Positions 28,801-36,800 of a stretch of 64,000 nt of DNA are shown here, in pieces. The stretch spans positions 616,501 to 680,500 of the forward strand of contig NZ_AP024620.1 of the NCBI RefSeq assembly GCF_023734095.1, given 5' to 3'. Below the pieces are notes generated by a model. That model was not told where the DNA came from. It saw only the letters and a program-made list of their open reading frames with translations, and did not search any database. Position 1 is the first letter of the stretch; every line of letters starts with the position of its first letter. This stretch comes from Moorella sp. Hama-1 (lineage in GTDB: Bacteria; Bacillota; DSM-521; Neomoorellales; Neomoorellaceae). A program made the position numbers and the translations under genes.

Positions 28801-29230
28801 GGTAAGATTCTACAAGTTATGCAAGAGATTTGTGGACGAAAAAGACGCCCCGCCCCGGGTTAAGCAGCTGGAGTATTATGCCCTGGCCATCGGTCACCAT
28901 ATAGGGGTGGTTGATTGTTTGTCGCCCGTTATGGTTATCGACGAGGGGAACTATTTTCAATGGATTAGTAAACTGCCCCGGGGGAAAGCCAGGAGCAAGC
29001 TGGAGGGCCTGGCCAGGTGGGGAGAGTTGGAGATAAATAAAGAGCATGTTCCACCTTTAGTAGCGGCACTGGCGGGAGCTGCTGCCAGTTTCCTCCCGGA
29101 AGAGAAGCAATGGGCCGGCTGCCTGCTCCAGCATCTCCAATCGATAGGAACAGAACCGGCTATATATCTGGTGGTGAGGCTAAGTGAAGAGGCTAGTGAT
29201 TACGGTAGGCAACGAACTGATGGGCGATGA
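28790..29230 (+). CDS. hycH: Hydrogenase maturation protein HycH
   Basis: 146 aa, resembling HycH/HyfJ, a small protein needed for formate-hydrogenlyase-type hydrogenase assembly; its biochemical role is poorly known. Seen: FYKLCKRFVDEKDAPPRVKQ at the N-terminus and IGHHIGVVDCL, typical of the family. Overlaps hyfI at its start and hycI by 47 bp at its end. A 33-bp piece of this gene (29095-29127) is repeated exactly at 30580-30612. Confidence 0.85.
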   Translation: MPGKVRFYKLCKRFVDEKDAPPRVKQLEYYALAIGHHIGVVDCLSPVMVIDEGNYFQWISKLPRGKARSKLEGLARWGELEINKEHVPPLVAALAGAAASFLPEEKQWAGCLLQHLQSIGTEPAIYLVVRLSEEASDYGRQRTDGR

Positions 29231-29636
29231 TGGAGCCGGGCCGTTGCTGGCCCGTCTCCTGGAAGAAAAACGCCTCCCCGGGTGGGAGGTAATCAACGGC
29301 GGGGCGGCGCCGGAGAATTACCTGCATCGAGTGCGCGATCTCCAACCGGCAGCGGTGGTGGTAGTGGATGCCTGCGATATGAACCTGCAGGCCGGGAGCA
29401 TACGCCTCATATCTGAAAAGGATATTGCCTGTGAGTTTTTTCTGACCACCCACCGGTTACCCCTGTCATTTTTCATCTCGGCTTTGAAAGAACTGGTTGC
29501 GGAAGTTTGTTTTGTCGGTATCCAACCGGCGGTAGTTGCCTTTGGTTTGCCAGTGTCTCCTGAAGTAAGGCGAGCTGTAGAGACTGTGTATCAAAAGCTG
29601 CAAACGGGAAAGCTCGATTTTCCGCACCTCGGGTGA
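29184..29636 (+). CDS. hycI: Hydrogenase maturation peptidase HycI
   Basis: 150 aa aspartic-type endopeptidase that trims the large subunit C-terminus after nickel insertion. Seen: VGNELMGDDGAGPLLA with the Asp that contacts nickel (residues 8-23), VVVDACDMNLQAG and TTHRLPLSFF with the conserved His. GTG 29184 lies inside hycH. The end of the gene and the bases after it (29602-29646) recur at 30632-30676. Confidence 0.93.
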   Translation: MKRLVITVGNELMGDDGAGPLLARLLEEKRLPGWEVINGGAAPENYLHRVRDLQPAAVVVVDACDMNLQAGSIRLISEKDIACEFFLTTHRLPLSFFISALKELVAEVCFVGIQPAVVAFGLPVSPEVRRAVETVYQKLQTGKLDFPHLG

Positions 29637-29659
29637 TTAGGGAGAGTAAGGAGTGCCTG

Positions 29660-29945
29660 CTCGATGTTCCGGTTCGGGAGCAGGAAAACGGGGATCGGAG
29701 GATCGCCGATGTCCTCTCCGGCGGGTTCCCAGACCGCGAGGACGCGGTGTTAGCCGGGTAGACCCTGGGTGAGGTGCTGGAAGGGCTCATGGGGATCGAG
29801 GGCCGGGCGGTCCTCATGCTGGCCTGGGGCTACAGCCAGGCAGAGATCGCGGTGGCTGTAGGGAAGGGTGCCAGGGTGGACAACGCCCTGCGGGGGCCCG
29901 GCAGAAGGCCGCCCGGGCGTGGGCCAAAGGACAGTTTTGGCAAAA
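29660..29945 (+). pseudogene. Remnant of a sigma-region-4-like (phage-type) regulator
   Basis: The conceptual frame reads FPDREDAVLAG, an in-frame TAG (29758-29760), then TLGEVLEGLMGIEGRAVLML and YSQAEIAVAVGKGARVDNAL. After a shift near 29900 it continues ARQKAARAWAKGQFWQN. This looks like a small helix-turn-helix protein of the kind found in phages and in sigma-70 region 4 proteins, now broken by a stop and a frameshift. G/C-rich. It lies between hycI and the H-NOX gene and probably came in with the latter. Confidence 0.5.
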
Positions 29946-29959
29946 CTTCAGGAGGGGGA

Positions 29960-30505
29960 ATGGTGAAGATGAAAGGCATTATCTTTTCCGTGCTCAAGGA
30001 GTACGCCGGGAACCGGCACGGCGACGGGGGAAGGGAAGCCTTCAGGAGGGCGACCGGGCTGACGGCGCCGCTCGCCACTTCCGACTACCCCGACGAGAAA
30101 GTGGCGGCGGCCGTCGGGGCACTGGCCGAGCTTTCCGGTAAGAAGCCTGAGGAGGTGCTGGCCGATTTCGGCCGCTACTTCGTGGCGGAATCACCATTAA
30201 TACAGAAGACCTACGCGGCGTATTTTAAGAATGCCAGGGATGCCAGGGATTTCCTGCTGAAGATGGACTCGGTCCATGTCCAGACCACCAAGGCCCTGCC
30301 GGGCGCCGCACCCCCGCGGTTCGAGTACGAGGACCGGGGCGGCGAGCTGGTGGTCGTCTACCGCAGCGAGAGGAAGCTGTGCCTGCTGCTGAAGGGCCTG
30401 ATCGAGGGCATAGGGCTGTGGTACAACGGCAGGCCGCTGTCCTGGCACGAGGAGGCCTGCATGTTGGGCGGGGCCAAGGCCTGCCGCGTGGCCGTGAGGT
30501 TCTAG
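29960..30505 (+). CDS. Stand-alone H-NOX (HNOB) heme gas-sensor protein
   Basis: 181 aa from ATG 29960; ATG 29969 (MKGIIF, 178 aa) fits the family start better. GGAGGGGG is just upstream of both. H-NOX domains bind heme b and sense NO or CO. Seen: MKGIIFSVLKEYAGNRHG, the proximal heme ligand in KMDSVHVQTTK, PPRFEYED, the propionate-binding Y-x-S-x-R as VYRSERK, and KGLIEGIGLWYNG. Aligned to the Thermoanaerobacter protein, the distal Tyr-140 that permits O2 binding is Leu here (family knowledge), so NO/CO binding without O2 is expected. No fused output domain. Lies between hycI and hypA, in G/C-rich sequence unlike its neighbours. Confidence 0.92.
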   Translation: MVKMKGIIFSVLKEYAGNRHGDGGREAFRRATGLTAPLATSDYPDEKVAAAVGALAELSGKKPEEVLADFGRYFVAESPLIQKTYAAYFKNARDARDFLLKMDSVHVQTTKALPGAAPPRFEYEDRGGELVVVYRSERKLCLLLKGLIEGIGLWYNGRPLSWHEEACMLGGAKACRVAVRF

Positions 30506-30579
30506 GCGTAAGCCTGCGGCGGACCGTAGAGCTCGGGGGGAGAAATCCGGAAGCGTTTTCCGGGTTTCTCCGCTTTCTC

Positions 30580-30676
30580 CCCGGAAGAGAAGCAATGGGC
30601 CGGCTGCCTGCTACAGCTTCTCTAAAGTTGCCAACGGGAAAGCCCAATTTTCCGTACCTCGGGTGATTAAGGAGAG
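30580..30676 (+). repeat. Partial, internally deleted copy of hycH-hycI
   Basis: 30580-30612 repeats 29095-29127 of hycH exactly (33 bp). 30632-30676 repeats 29602-29646 (end of hycI and what follows) with a few changes. In the original, about 475 bp lie between the two pieces; here about 20 bp do. So the H-NOX gene is flanked by a direct repeat of the hycI end, and a deleted duplicate lies between it and hypA. Confidence 0.85.
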
Positions 30677-30683
30677 GGATAGG

Positions 30684-31025
30684 ATGCATGAACTGGCCCT
30701 GACGGCTGAGTTATTAAAGCTATTAGAACGTAATGCCCAGGAGAAAGGTATAAAGCGCATCCGGAAAGTTAAGGTGGTGATAGGGGCAATGACCTCGATT
30801 TTACCGTCTGCCCTGGAGTTTTCTTTTTACGCGCTTAAAGAAGGACCGTTGTTTGACGGGGCCCAATTGGAAATAGAGGAAAGGCCTGGGCGGGGACATT
30901 GCCAAGATTGCCTGGCTGAAGTAGTTCTGGATAACTGGTGTATTATGTGCCCTTCCTGCGGGTCGAGGAGGGTTGCTATCGATCAAGGAAGAGAGCTTTA
31001 TATTGATTTTTATGAAGGCGAATGA
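30684..31025 (+). CDS. hypA: Hydrogenase nickel chaperone HypA
   Basis: 113 aa. Starts MHEL, with the N-terminal Met-His that binds nickel; GGAGAGGG is upstream. The zinc site is seen as CQDC (about residue 74) and CPSC. It delivers nickel to the hydrogenase large subunit with HypB. First of the hyp genes; the 3' end is followed within 20 bp by the PsiE-like gene. Confidence 0.95.
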   Translation: MHELALTAELLKLLERNAQEKGIKRIRKVKVVIGAMTSILPSALEFSFYALKEGPLFDGAQLEIEERPGRGHCQDCLAEVVLDNWCIMCPSCGSRRVAIDQGRELYIDFYEGE

Positions 31026-31044
31026 ACTCTGGGAGGAATTACCC

Positions 31045-31530
31045 TTGAAGGATACCGCCACAGTCATTACTCGATTATTAATGTCGGCAGAGTATATAAT
31101 TCATATTTTAGCGGCGATCCTGCTTGTTATCGCCGCAATAGGGATCTCTTTTCAATCCCTTAGCGAAATCAAGTTTTCCATGGTTAGTATGCTTACCCTT
31201 ATTAGCAACTCGCTCCTCATACTGATTATAAAAGAAGTACTGTGGACAATCATCAGGTTTATAAAAACTCAGGATTTCAGTGTCAGCTCATTTCTCCATC
31301 TCGGCGTGGTATCAAGTATCCGGCAAATGCTTTTCATTGAAGCCCAAAAATCCACGGAGAAGATGGAGCCGTTGATTTATTTTGGTGAATTGGGAGTAAA
31401 TGCTGTCGTAATTTTAATCCTGATGGCTTCTTTCTATTTGTGGCAGAAGGGGTATAGTTTGAAGGTTTTAAAAAAGAACGGAGGGAATATCGATGAAAGT
31501 AATAATGGCTCAAAAGATTCTTCAGGCTAA
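31045..31530 (+). CDS. PsiE-like membrane protein
   Basis: 161 aa from TTG 31045, with GGGAGG 9-14 nt upstream; longer forms starting in hypA are possible. Four hydrophobic segments are seen: YIIHILAAILLVIAAIGISF, MVSMLTLISNSLLILIIKEV, a weaker one near LHLGVVSSIRQMLF and NAVVILILMASFYLW. The pattern TRLLMSAEYIIHIL...VLWTIIRFIKTQ resembles the PsiE family, of unknown function. Overlaps hypB by 38 bp, so it belongs to the operon. A role in hydrogenase assembly or regulation is possible but unproved. More A/T-rich than hypA. Confidence 0.75.
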   Translation: MKDTATVITRLLMSAEYIIHILAAILLVIAAIGISFQSLSEIKFSMVSMLTLISNSLLILIIKEVLWTIIRFIKTQDFSVSSFLHLGVVSSIRQMLFIEAQKSTEKMEPLIYFGELGVNAVVILILMASFYLWQKGYSLKVLKKNGGNIDESNNGSKDSSG

Positions 31531-32140
31531 TCAAGATATAGCCGAGCAAAACCGAAAGCGCCTATCCCAAATACTAACTGTCAATCTGATAGGTTCTCCT
31601 GGTGCGGGTAAAACTGCACTCTTGGAGAGGACAATAGCCTCATTAAAAAGGGAATTTACCGTCGGGGTGATTGAAGGTGATATATATACCACCCTCGATG
31701 CCGAGCGTATTGCCGGTCAAGGGGTAGAAGTTGTCCAGATCAATACTGAAGGAGCTTGTCACCTGGATGCCAGTATGCTCTCCAGTGCGCTAGAAGGGCT
31801 CGACCTTGCCAGCCTGGACCTTATATTTATCGAAAATGTGGGCAACCTGGTATGTCCGGCCGAATTTGACCTGGGTGAGGATTATAAGGTGGCCCTGTTG
31901 AGCGTCACTGAAGGCAGCGATAAGCCGGCCAAGTACCCTTTAGTATTTCGCGAAGCCCGGGCAATAGTAGTTACCAAGGCAGACCTCTTACCGCACACTA
32001 ACTTTGATTTGAAGGCAGTCGAAGAAGAGATTAAGGCCGCCAATCCTGCTGTGAAGATTTTTGTAACCTCAGCCAAAACCGGTGAGGGCCTGGAGGCATG
32101 GTGTTTATGGCTAAAAGATGCGGTGCGGAAGAAAAAATGA
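31493..32140 (+). CDS. hypB: Hydrogenase nickel-insertion GTPase HypB
   Basis: 215 aa SIMIBI-class GTPase acting with HypA. Seen: Walker A GSPGAGKT (residues about 34-41), VIEGDIYTTLDAERI, ENVGNLVCPAEFDLGE with the metal-site Cys, and VTKADLL for guanine recognition. No His-rich N-terminal nickel store. Start ATG 31493 follows GGAGGG. The stop overlaps the hypF start as ATGA. Confidence 0.96.
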   Translation: MKVIMAQKILQANQDIAEQNRKRLSQILTVNLIGSPGAGKTALLERTIASLKREFTVGVIEGDIYTTLDAERIAGQGVEVVQINTEGACHLDASMLSSALEGLDLASLDLIFIENVGNLVCPAEFDLGEDYKVALLSVTEGSDKPAKYPLVFREARAIVVTKADLLPHTNFDLKAVEEEIKAANPAVKIFVTSAKTGEGLEAWCLWLKDAVRKKK

Positions 32141-34410
32141 TTGTCCGCTACCGGATAACTGTTAAAGGGATCGTTCAGGGGGTAGGGTTTCGCCCCTTTG
32201 TTTATAAAGCGGCCCGCCTGCATGGTCTTAAAGGCGTTGTCTCAAATACCACCGGGGGAGTAACCATAGAGGCCGAAGGGCAGCAGGGGGCAGTACGCGC
32301 TTTCCTGGCCTATTTAAAGGAAAATAAGCCTCCTTTGTCGCGGGTAAGTGCTTGCGAATGGGAGGTATTGGAGCCCTGCGGTTATAGTTCCTTTGCTATC
32401 CTGCCGAGTAGAGAAGGGGTGAGGAAAGAAGCGCTGATTCCTCCGGATGTGGCCCTCTGTCCTGATTGTGCCCGGGAAGTATTAGATCCCCAAGATAGGC
32501 ATTATGGTTATCCCTTTACCAACTGTACCAATTGTGGACCGCGATTTACCATTGTACGGGGCGTCCCGTATGACCGGGCGAAGACCTCCATGGCCCGGTT
32601 TCCAATGTGCCCGGAATGTGCCGGGGAATACCACAACCCGGGTAACAGGAGATTCCACGCCCAGCCGGTAGCCTGCCCGGCCTGCGGGCCGCAGGTGGAG
32701 CTGGTGGACAGGCAGGGGCGAAAGGTGGAAGGCAACTGGTTGGAGCTGAGCTGGAGATTCTTGCAAGACGGCAAGATATTAGCCGTAAAAGGGCTGGGAG
32801 GCTTTCACCTGGTATGCGATGCCAGGAATAGGGAAGCATTGAAGACCCTCCGCCGGCGCAAGGGCCGTGAAGCTAAACCCCTGGCGGTAATGTGCCGCCT
32901 GGAGACGGCCAACAAATATTGCTTTGTTGGTCCGGAGGAAGAAAAACTGCTGACCTCTCCTCAAGCCCCCATTGTTATTCTTACCAAACGTCCGAGCTGT
33001 AGTTTACCAGAAGAACTGGGTCCGCGGATGAAAACCCTGGGTATAATGTTACCCTATACACCGCTGCATTTGATGCTTCTAAACGGCCCTCTGGAGATTT
33101 TAGTAATGACCAGCGGCAACTGTAACGGTTTACCCCTGGCAAAAGACAACGGGAGTGCCCTGGAGGAGCTTAAGGACATAGCCGACTATTTTCTCTGGCA
33201 CAATCGCGAGATTATCAACCGCTGCGATGATTCCGTAGCGGCGGTGATTGACGGTGGGGTACAAATCTGGCGCCGCTCACGGGGGTATGTTCCCGCGCCG
33301 CTTATGGTTCCAGTTAGTTCCAAGCCTGTTGTGTTGGGTATGGGTGGGGATATGAAAAATACTTTTTGCCTTTTAAAAGGCAACCTGGCCTTTATCAGCC
33401 AGCACATAGGGGAATTGGGCAGCAGGGAAGGCGAGGAACACTTTTTCTCCAGCCTGGAGAATTTAAAAAACCTCATCGGCTCCGAACCTGAAGTAATTGG
33501 TTATGACCTGCATCCTGGCTACCGTTCCTCCCGTCTAGCGGCAGAAATTCCGGCAAAGGCGCGTTTTGCCGTTCAGCATCACCATGCCCACATGATTTCC
33601 TGCCTGGCCGATAATGGAGTGGAAGAGAAAGTTATCGGGGTAATCCTTGATGGAACTGGTTACGGAACGGACGGGCGTCTCTGGGGGTTTGAGATACTCA
33701 CTGGGGACTACGCTGATTTTACCCGGGAGTATCACCTGGCGTATGTACCGTTACCTGGTGGCGAGCAGGCGGTGCGTTACCCCTGGCGAACAGCAGTAGC
33801 TTATTTAATGAAGTACCTTTCTTCAAAAGGTGAATCAATTGTTGAACGCCTTTTTCAAGGGAGAGGAGAAGAACTGCAAGTGGTCAAACACCTTATCTTA
33901 ACAGAATTTAATTCACCATTAAGTTCGAGTTGCGGTCGTCTTTTTGACGCTGTTTCAGCCCTTCTTGGCCTTTGCTACCATAATAGTTACGAAGGACAAG
34001 CAGCAATCGAATTAGGGGAAATGATCCTGGACCCGGGGGAGGGCAAAAAATTAGCACCCTATCCATTTTCTATTGAGGGGAAAGTTATTCATCCTGGCGG
34101 TGTTATAGCTGGCGTGGTGGCCGACTTGGAGCGGGGAGTGGCCAGGGAGATTATCGCTACCCGCTTCCACAATACGGTCCTGGCGATGGTACGCGAGGCT
34201 GTGCGCGCGGTTGCTAAAAGAACACATATAAAGACTGTAGCTCTTAGCGGTGGCGTCTGGCAAAACAGGTACCTTTTTAGCCTGGCTAAAGAAATCTTGC
34301 CTGGCGAGGGTTATCATCTATTGGTCCACCGGCACGTACCGGCCAATGATGGGGGTCTATCCCTGGGTCAGGCAATGATCGCCTGCCGGAGGTGGCAACA
34401 ATGTGCTTAG
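32137..34410 (+). CDS. hypF: Carbamoyltransferase HypF
   Basis: 757 aa from ATG 32137, overlapping the hypB stop; an in-frame ATG 39 bp upstream is less likely. It makes the carbamoyl-AMP and passes it to HypE for the cyanide ligands. Domains in order: acylphosphatase (VQGVGFRPFVYK, residues 12-23), two zinc-finger motifs (CPDCAREVL, NCTNCGPR, CPECAGEYH, ACPACGP), a YrdC-like domain (KGLGGFHLVCDARN, TSGNCNGLPLA) and a Kae1-like domain with HHHAHM (about residue 482) and GVILDGTGYG. Full length, no damage. Confidence 0.97.
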   Translation: MIVRYRITVKGIVQGVGFRPFVYKAARLHGLKGVVSNTTGGVTIEAEGQQGAVRAFLAYLKENKPPLSRVSACEWEVLEPCGYSSFAILPSREGVRKEALIPPDVALCPDCAREVLDPQDRHYGYPFTNCTNCGPRFTIVRGVPYDRAKTSMARFPMCPECAGEYHNPGNRRFHAQPVACPACGPQVELVDRQGRKVEGNWLELSWRFLQDGKILAVKGLGGFHLVCDARNREALKTLRRRKGREAKPLAVMCRLETANKYCFVGPEEEKLLTSPQAPIVILTKRPSCSLPEELGPRMKTLGIMLPYTPLHLMLLNGPLEILVMTSGNCNGLPLAKDNGSALEELKDIADYFLWHNREIINRCDDSVAAVIDGGVQIWRRSRGYVPAPLMVPVSSKPVVLGMGGDMKNTFCLLKGNLAFISQHIGELGSREGEEHFFSSLENLKNLIGSEPEVIGYDLHPGYRSSRLAAEIPAKARFAVQHHHAHMISCLADNGVEEKVIGVILDGTGYGTDGRLWGFEILTGDYADFTREYHLAYVPLPGGEQAVRYPWRTAVAYLMKYLSSKGESIVERLFQGRGEELQVVKHLILTEFNSPLSSSCGRLFDAVSALLGLCYHNSYEGQAAIELGEMILDPGEGKKLAPYPFSIEGKVIHPGGVIAGVVADLERGVAREIIATRFHNTVLAMVREAVRAVAKRTHIKTVALSGGVWQNRYLFSLAKEILPGEGYHLLVHRHVPANDGGLSLGQAMIACRRWQQCA

Positions 34411-34634
34411 CTATTGTGGGGAAAGTAAGCAGGTTAAATGAGACGCATAATACGGCGATAATTGATATTCACGGTGTCCGCAGGGAGATATCTATAGTTT
34501 TACTGGGGCAGGTGAATGTTGGCGATTATGTTTTGGTGCATGCCGGATTTGCCATAGAAAAGATTGATTTAAAAGAAGCTGAAGAGATGGTGAAACTGTG
34601 GGAGGAACAATTAAATGATGCTAGCCTTGGATAG
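34401..34634 (+). CDS. hypC: Hydrogenase assembly chaperone HypC
   Basis: 77 aa. Starts MCLAIVGKV at ATG 34401, 9-13 nt after GGAGG; the family needs Cys at position 2, which rules out the ATG 9 bp upstream. HypC carries the Fe(CN)2CO unit between HypD and the large subunit. Also seen: GDYVLVHAGFAIEKID. Overlaps hypF and hypD. Confidence 0.96.
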   Translation: MCLAIVGKVSRLNETHNTAIIDIHGVRREISIVLLGQVNVGDYVLVHAGFAIEKIDLKEAEEMVKLWEEQLNDASLG

Positions 34635-35745
34635 ATTCTGTGACGGGGAATTGAGCAGAAAACTCGCCCGTAAGGTCTTTGGGTTGGCAGACCAGGTTGC
34701 TGAACGTCTTGGGCGCCCTGCAGTTTTTATGGAAGTATGCGGAACGCACACAGTATCTATCTCCAGGATGGGATTGCGCAGCCTGTTGGCGGGCCGTCTG
34801 GAACTGAGAAGCGGCCCGGGGTGTCCGGTTTGTGTAACAGATCACCAGGAAATCGATATGATGGTCAATCTGGCCCGCCTGCCCGGGGTTACAGTGGGAA
34901 CCTTTGGGGATCTGGTGCGCGTACCCGGCAGCCAATCCTCCCTGGAGAGGGAACGCGCTGGCGGTGCCGATGTGCGTGTCTTTTACTCGCCGCTGGATGC
35001 GGTAGCCTTTGCTGAGGCTAACCCGCAAAAAGAGATTGTGTTTTTAGGAATTGGTTTCGAAACAACGATCCCTATAGTCGCTTTAAGCCTTGCCCAAGCC
35101 CGGGCCAGGGGGGTTAAAAACTTTAGTATTTTCTCAGCCCATAAACTTGTTCCCCCTGCCGTCCGGGCGCTTCTTAGTGACCCCGAACTAAAACTCGACG
35201 GGCTCATTTTACCAGGGCATGTTAGTGCCGTTACTGGCAGGCGGGCTTTTGATTTTATCGCCCAAGAGTATGGCTTACCGGCGGTAATTAGTGGTTTTGA
35301 GCCCCTGGATATCATGATTGCCCTGCACGAGCTTTTGTCTCAATTGCTGTGTGGTGAGGCACGGGTGGTGAACAAGTATACGCGGGTGGTACGGGAAGAG
35401 GGTAACCCGTATGCCCGAGACCGGATAGCGGCGTGCTTTGCGGTGGTCGATGTTTCCTGGCGGGGCCTGGGGGTTATTCCTCAAAGCGGGCTTCTACTAC
35501 GGGAAACTTTGCGCGATTTCGATGCCCGATTTAAACTAAATATAGAACTCTTTCCACCACGCCATCCGTCAGGTTGTGCTTGTGGAGAAGTTTTGCGCGG
35601 GAAACTTTTACCTCTTGATTGCCGGCTCTTTGGTAACGTATGCACGCCGGTTCATCCTGTAGGCCCTTGTATCGTTTCCAGTGAAGGGGCTTGTGCGGCT
35701 TACTACCGATTTGAACGATCCTTGCTTATTGGGGGTGGCAACTAA
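34615..35745 (+). CDS. hypD: Hydrogenase iron-cofactor scaffold HypD
   Basis: 376 aa Fe-S protein on which the Fe(CN)2CO group is built with HypC. Seen: FMEVCGTHTVSI (residues about 39-50), RSGPGCPVCVTD, FLGIGFETTIP, ILPGHVSAVTG, and the C-terminal 4Fe-4S ligands in HPSGCACGEVL, FGNVCTPVHPVGPCIVSSEGACAAYYR. Overlaps hypC by 20 bp. Confidence 0.96.
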   Translation: MMLALDRFCDGELSRKLARKVFGLADQVAERLGRPAVFMEVCGTHTVSISRMGLRSLLAGRLELRSGPGCPVCVTDHQEIDMMVNLARLPGVTVGTFGDLVRVPGSQSSLERERAGGADVRVFYSPLDAVAFAEANPQKEIVFLGIGFETTIPIVALSLAQARARGVKNFSIFSAHKLVPPAVRALLSDPELKLDGLILPGHVSAVTGRRAFDFIAQEYGLPAVISGFEPLDIMIALHELLSQLLCGEARVVNKYTRVVREEGNPYARDRIAACFAVVDVSWRGLGVIPQSGLLLRETLRDFDARFKLNIELFPPRHPSGCACGEVLRGKLLPLDCRLFGNVCTPVHPVGPCIVSSEGACAAYYRFERSLLIGGGN

Positions 35746-35746
35746 G

Positions 35747-36763
35747 GTGGAAGGGGACGGTAAGGATATTATTTTGCTGGCTCACGGTGACGGTGGTGCC
35801 CTCACCCACGAACTTATAAATACCCTTTTTCTTCGCTATTTCGGAGGCAACATATTAAAAAACCTCAGCGATGCGGCGGCTTTTTCAGTAAGTGAAGGGA
35901 AACTGGCTGTTACTACTGATTCCTTTGTGGTTGATCCCCTTTTTTTCCCGGGGGGTGATGTGGGAAAACTGGCAGTTTGTGGTACAGTCAATGATCTGGC
36001 GGTTAGCGGTGCCCAACCCGGCTATCTTACGGCTTCTTTTATTTTAGAAGAAGGTTTGCCGCTCATTGATTTGGAACGTATTGTGCGCTCTATGGCGGCA
36101 GCCTGTAATATGGCTGGTGTGGAAATTATCGCTGGCGATACGAAGGTAGTTGAAAAGGGGCACCTGGATAAAATTTTTATTAATACTGCCGGGGTAGGTT
36201 TTATCCCTCAAGGAGTAGATTTGGGTTACCACCGGCTTAAACCCGGTGATAAAGTTTTAATCAATGGTAGTCTTGGCCAACACGGTATAGCGGTACTCAG
36301 TAAGCGGTATGGGTTCGATTTTGCAGAACAGGTCATGAGCGACTGTGCCCCGCTGAATGGTATAATTAACTTGCTTTTAAAGGAAGTTCGGGGCATTAAG
36401 ATGATGCGGGATCTTACCCGGGGCGGCCTCGCCACAGCAGCTAAAGAAATTGCCCTGGCCTGCGGGTTAGATATTTGGCTGGATGAAAGTTGTATGCCAA
36501 TAGATGCCAGGGTAAAGGGGGTTGCCGAGATGTTGGGGCTGGATCCCCTTTATCTGGCAAACGAGGGGAAATTTATAAGTATTGTCAGCCTGCAGGAAGC
36601 AGGAAAAGCTGTAGCGGTAATGCAAGAGCATGCCCTGGGAAGGGAGGCTAGTATTATAGGTGAGGTGAAGGCTGGTGAAGGTAACGTTTATCTCTCTACA
36701 TCCCTTGGAGGTGCTAAGTTTTTAGATCTTCTAGCCGGGAGTCCTTTACCACGGATCTGTTGA
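35747..36763 (+). CDS. hypE: Carbamoyl dehydratase HypE
   Basis: 338 aa from GTG 35747, directly after the hypD stop; starts inside hypD are possible but the family begins shortly before LLAHGDGG. PurM-like ATP-dependent enzyme that turns thiocarbamate into thiocyanate on its C-terminal Cys. The protein ends PRIC, so that Cys is present. Also seen: DAAAFSVSEGKLAVTTDSFVV and DLTRGGLATAAKEIA. Last gene of the island. Confidence 0.95.
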   Translation: MEGDGKDIILLAHGDGGALTHELINTLFLRYFGGNILKNLSDAAAFSVSEGKLAVTTDSFVVDPLFFPGGDVGKLAVCGTVNDLAVSGAQPGYLTASFILEEGLPLIDLERIVRSMAAACNMAGVEIIAGDTKVVEKGHLDKIFINTAGVGFIPQGVDLGYHRLKPGDKVLINGSLGQHGIAVLSKRYGFDFAEQVMSDCAPLNGIINLLLKEVRGIKMMRDLTRGGLATAAKEIALACGLDIWLDESCMPIDARVKGVAEMLGLDPLYLANEGKFISIVSLQEAGKAVAVMQEHALGREASIIGEVKAGEGNVYLSTSLGGAKFLDLLAGSPLPRIC

Positions 36764-36771
36764 TTAATGCA

Positions 36772-36800
36772 CCTTCTGATTAAGCTAGAAGGCTGATTTT
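36772..36800 (+). terminator. Weak terminator after hypE
   Basis: CCTTCT (36772-36777) and AGAAGG (36787-36792) form a short stem, followed by CTGATTTT. Weak, but at the expected place. Confidence 0.4.

Noticed and set aside
29774-29959. N-terminal extension of the H-NOX protein from 29774
   Set aside because: It is the broken regulator remnant reading in frame; H-NOX domains start at MKG and a ribosome-binding site lies right before 29960/29969.
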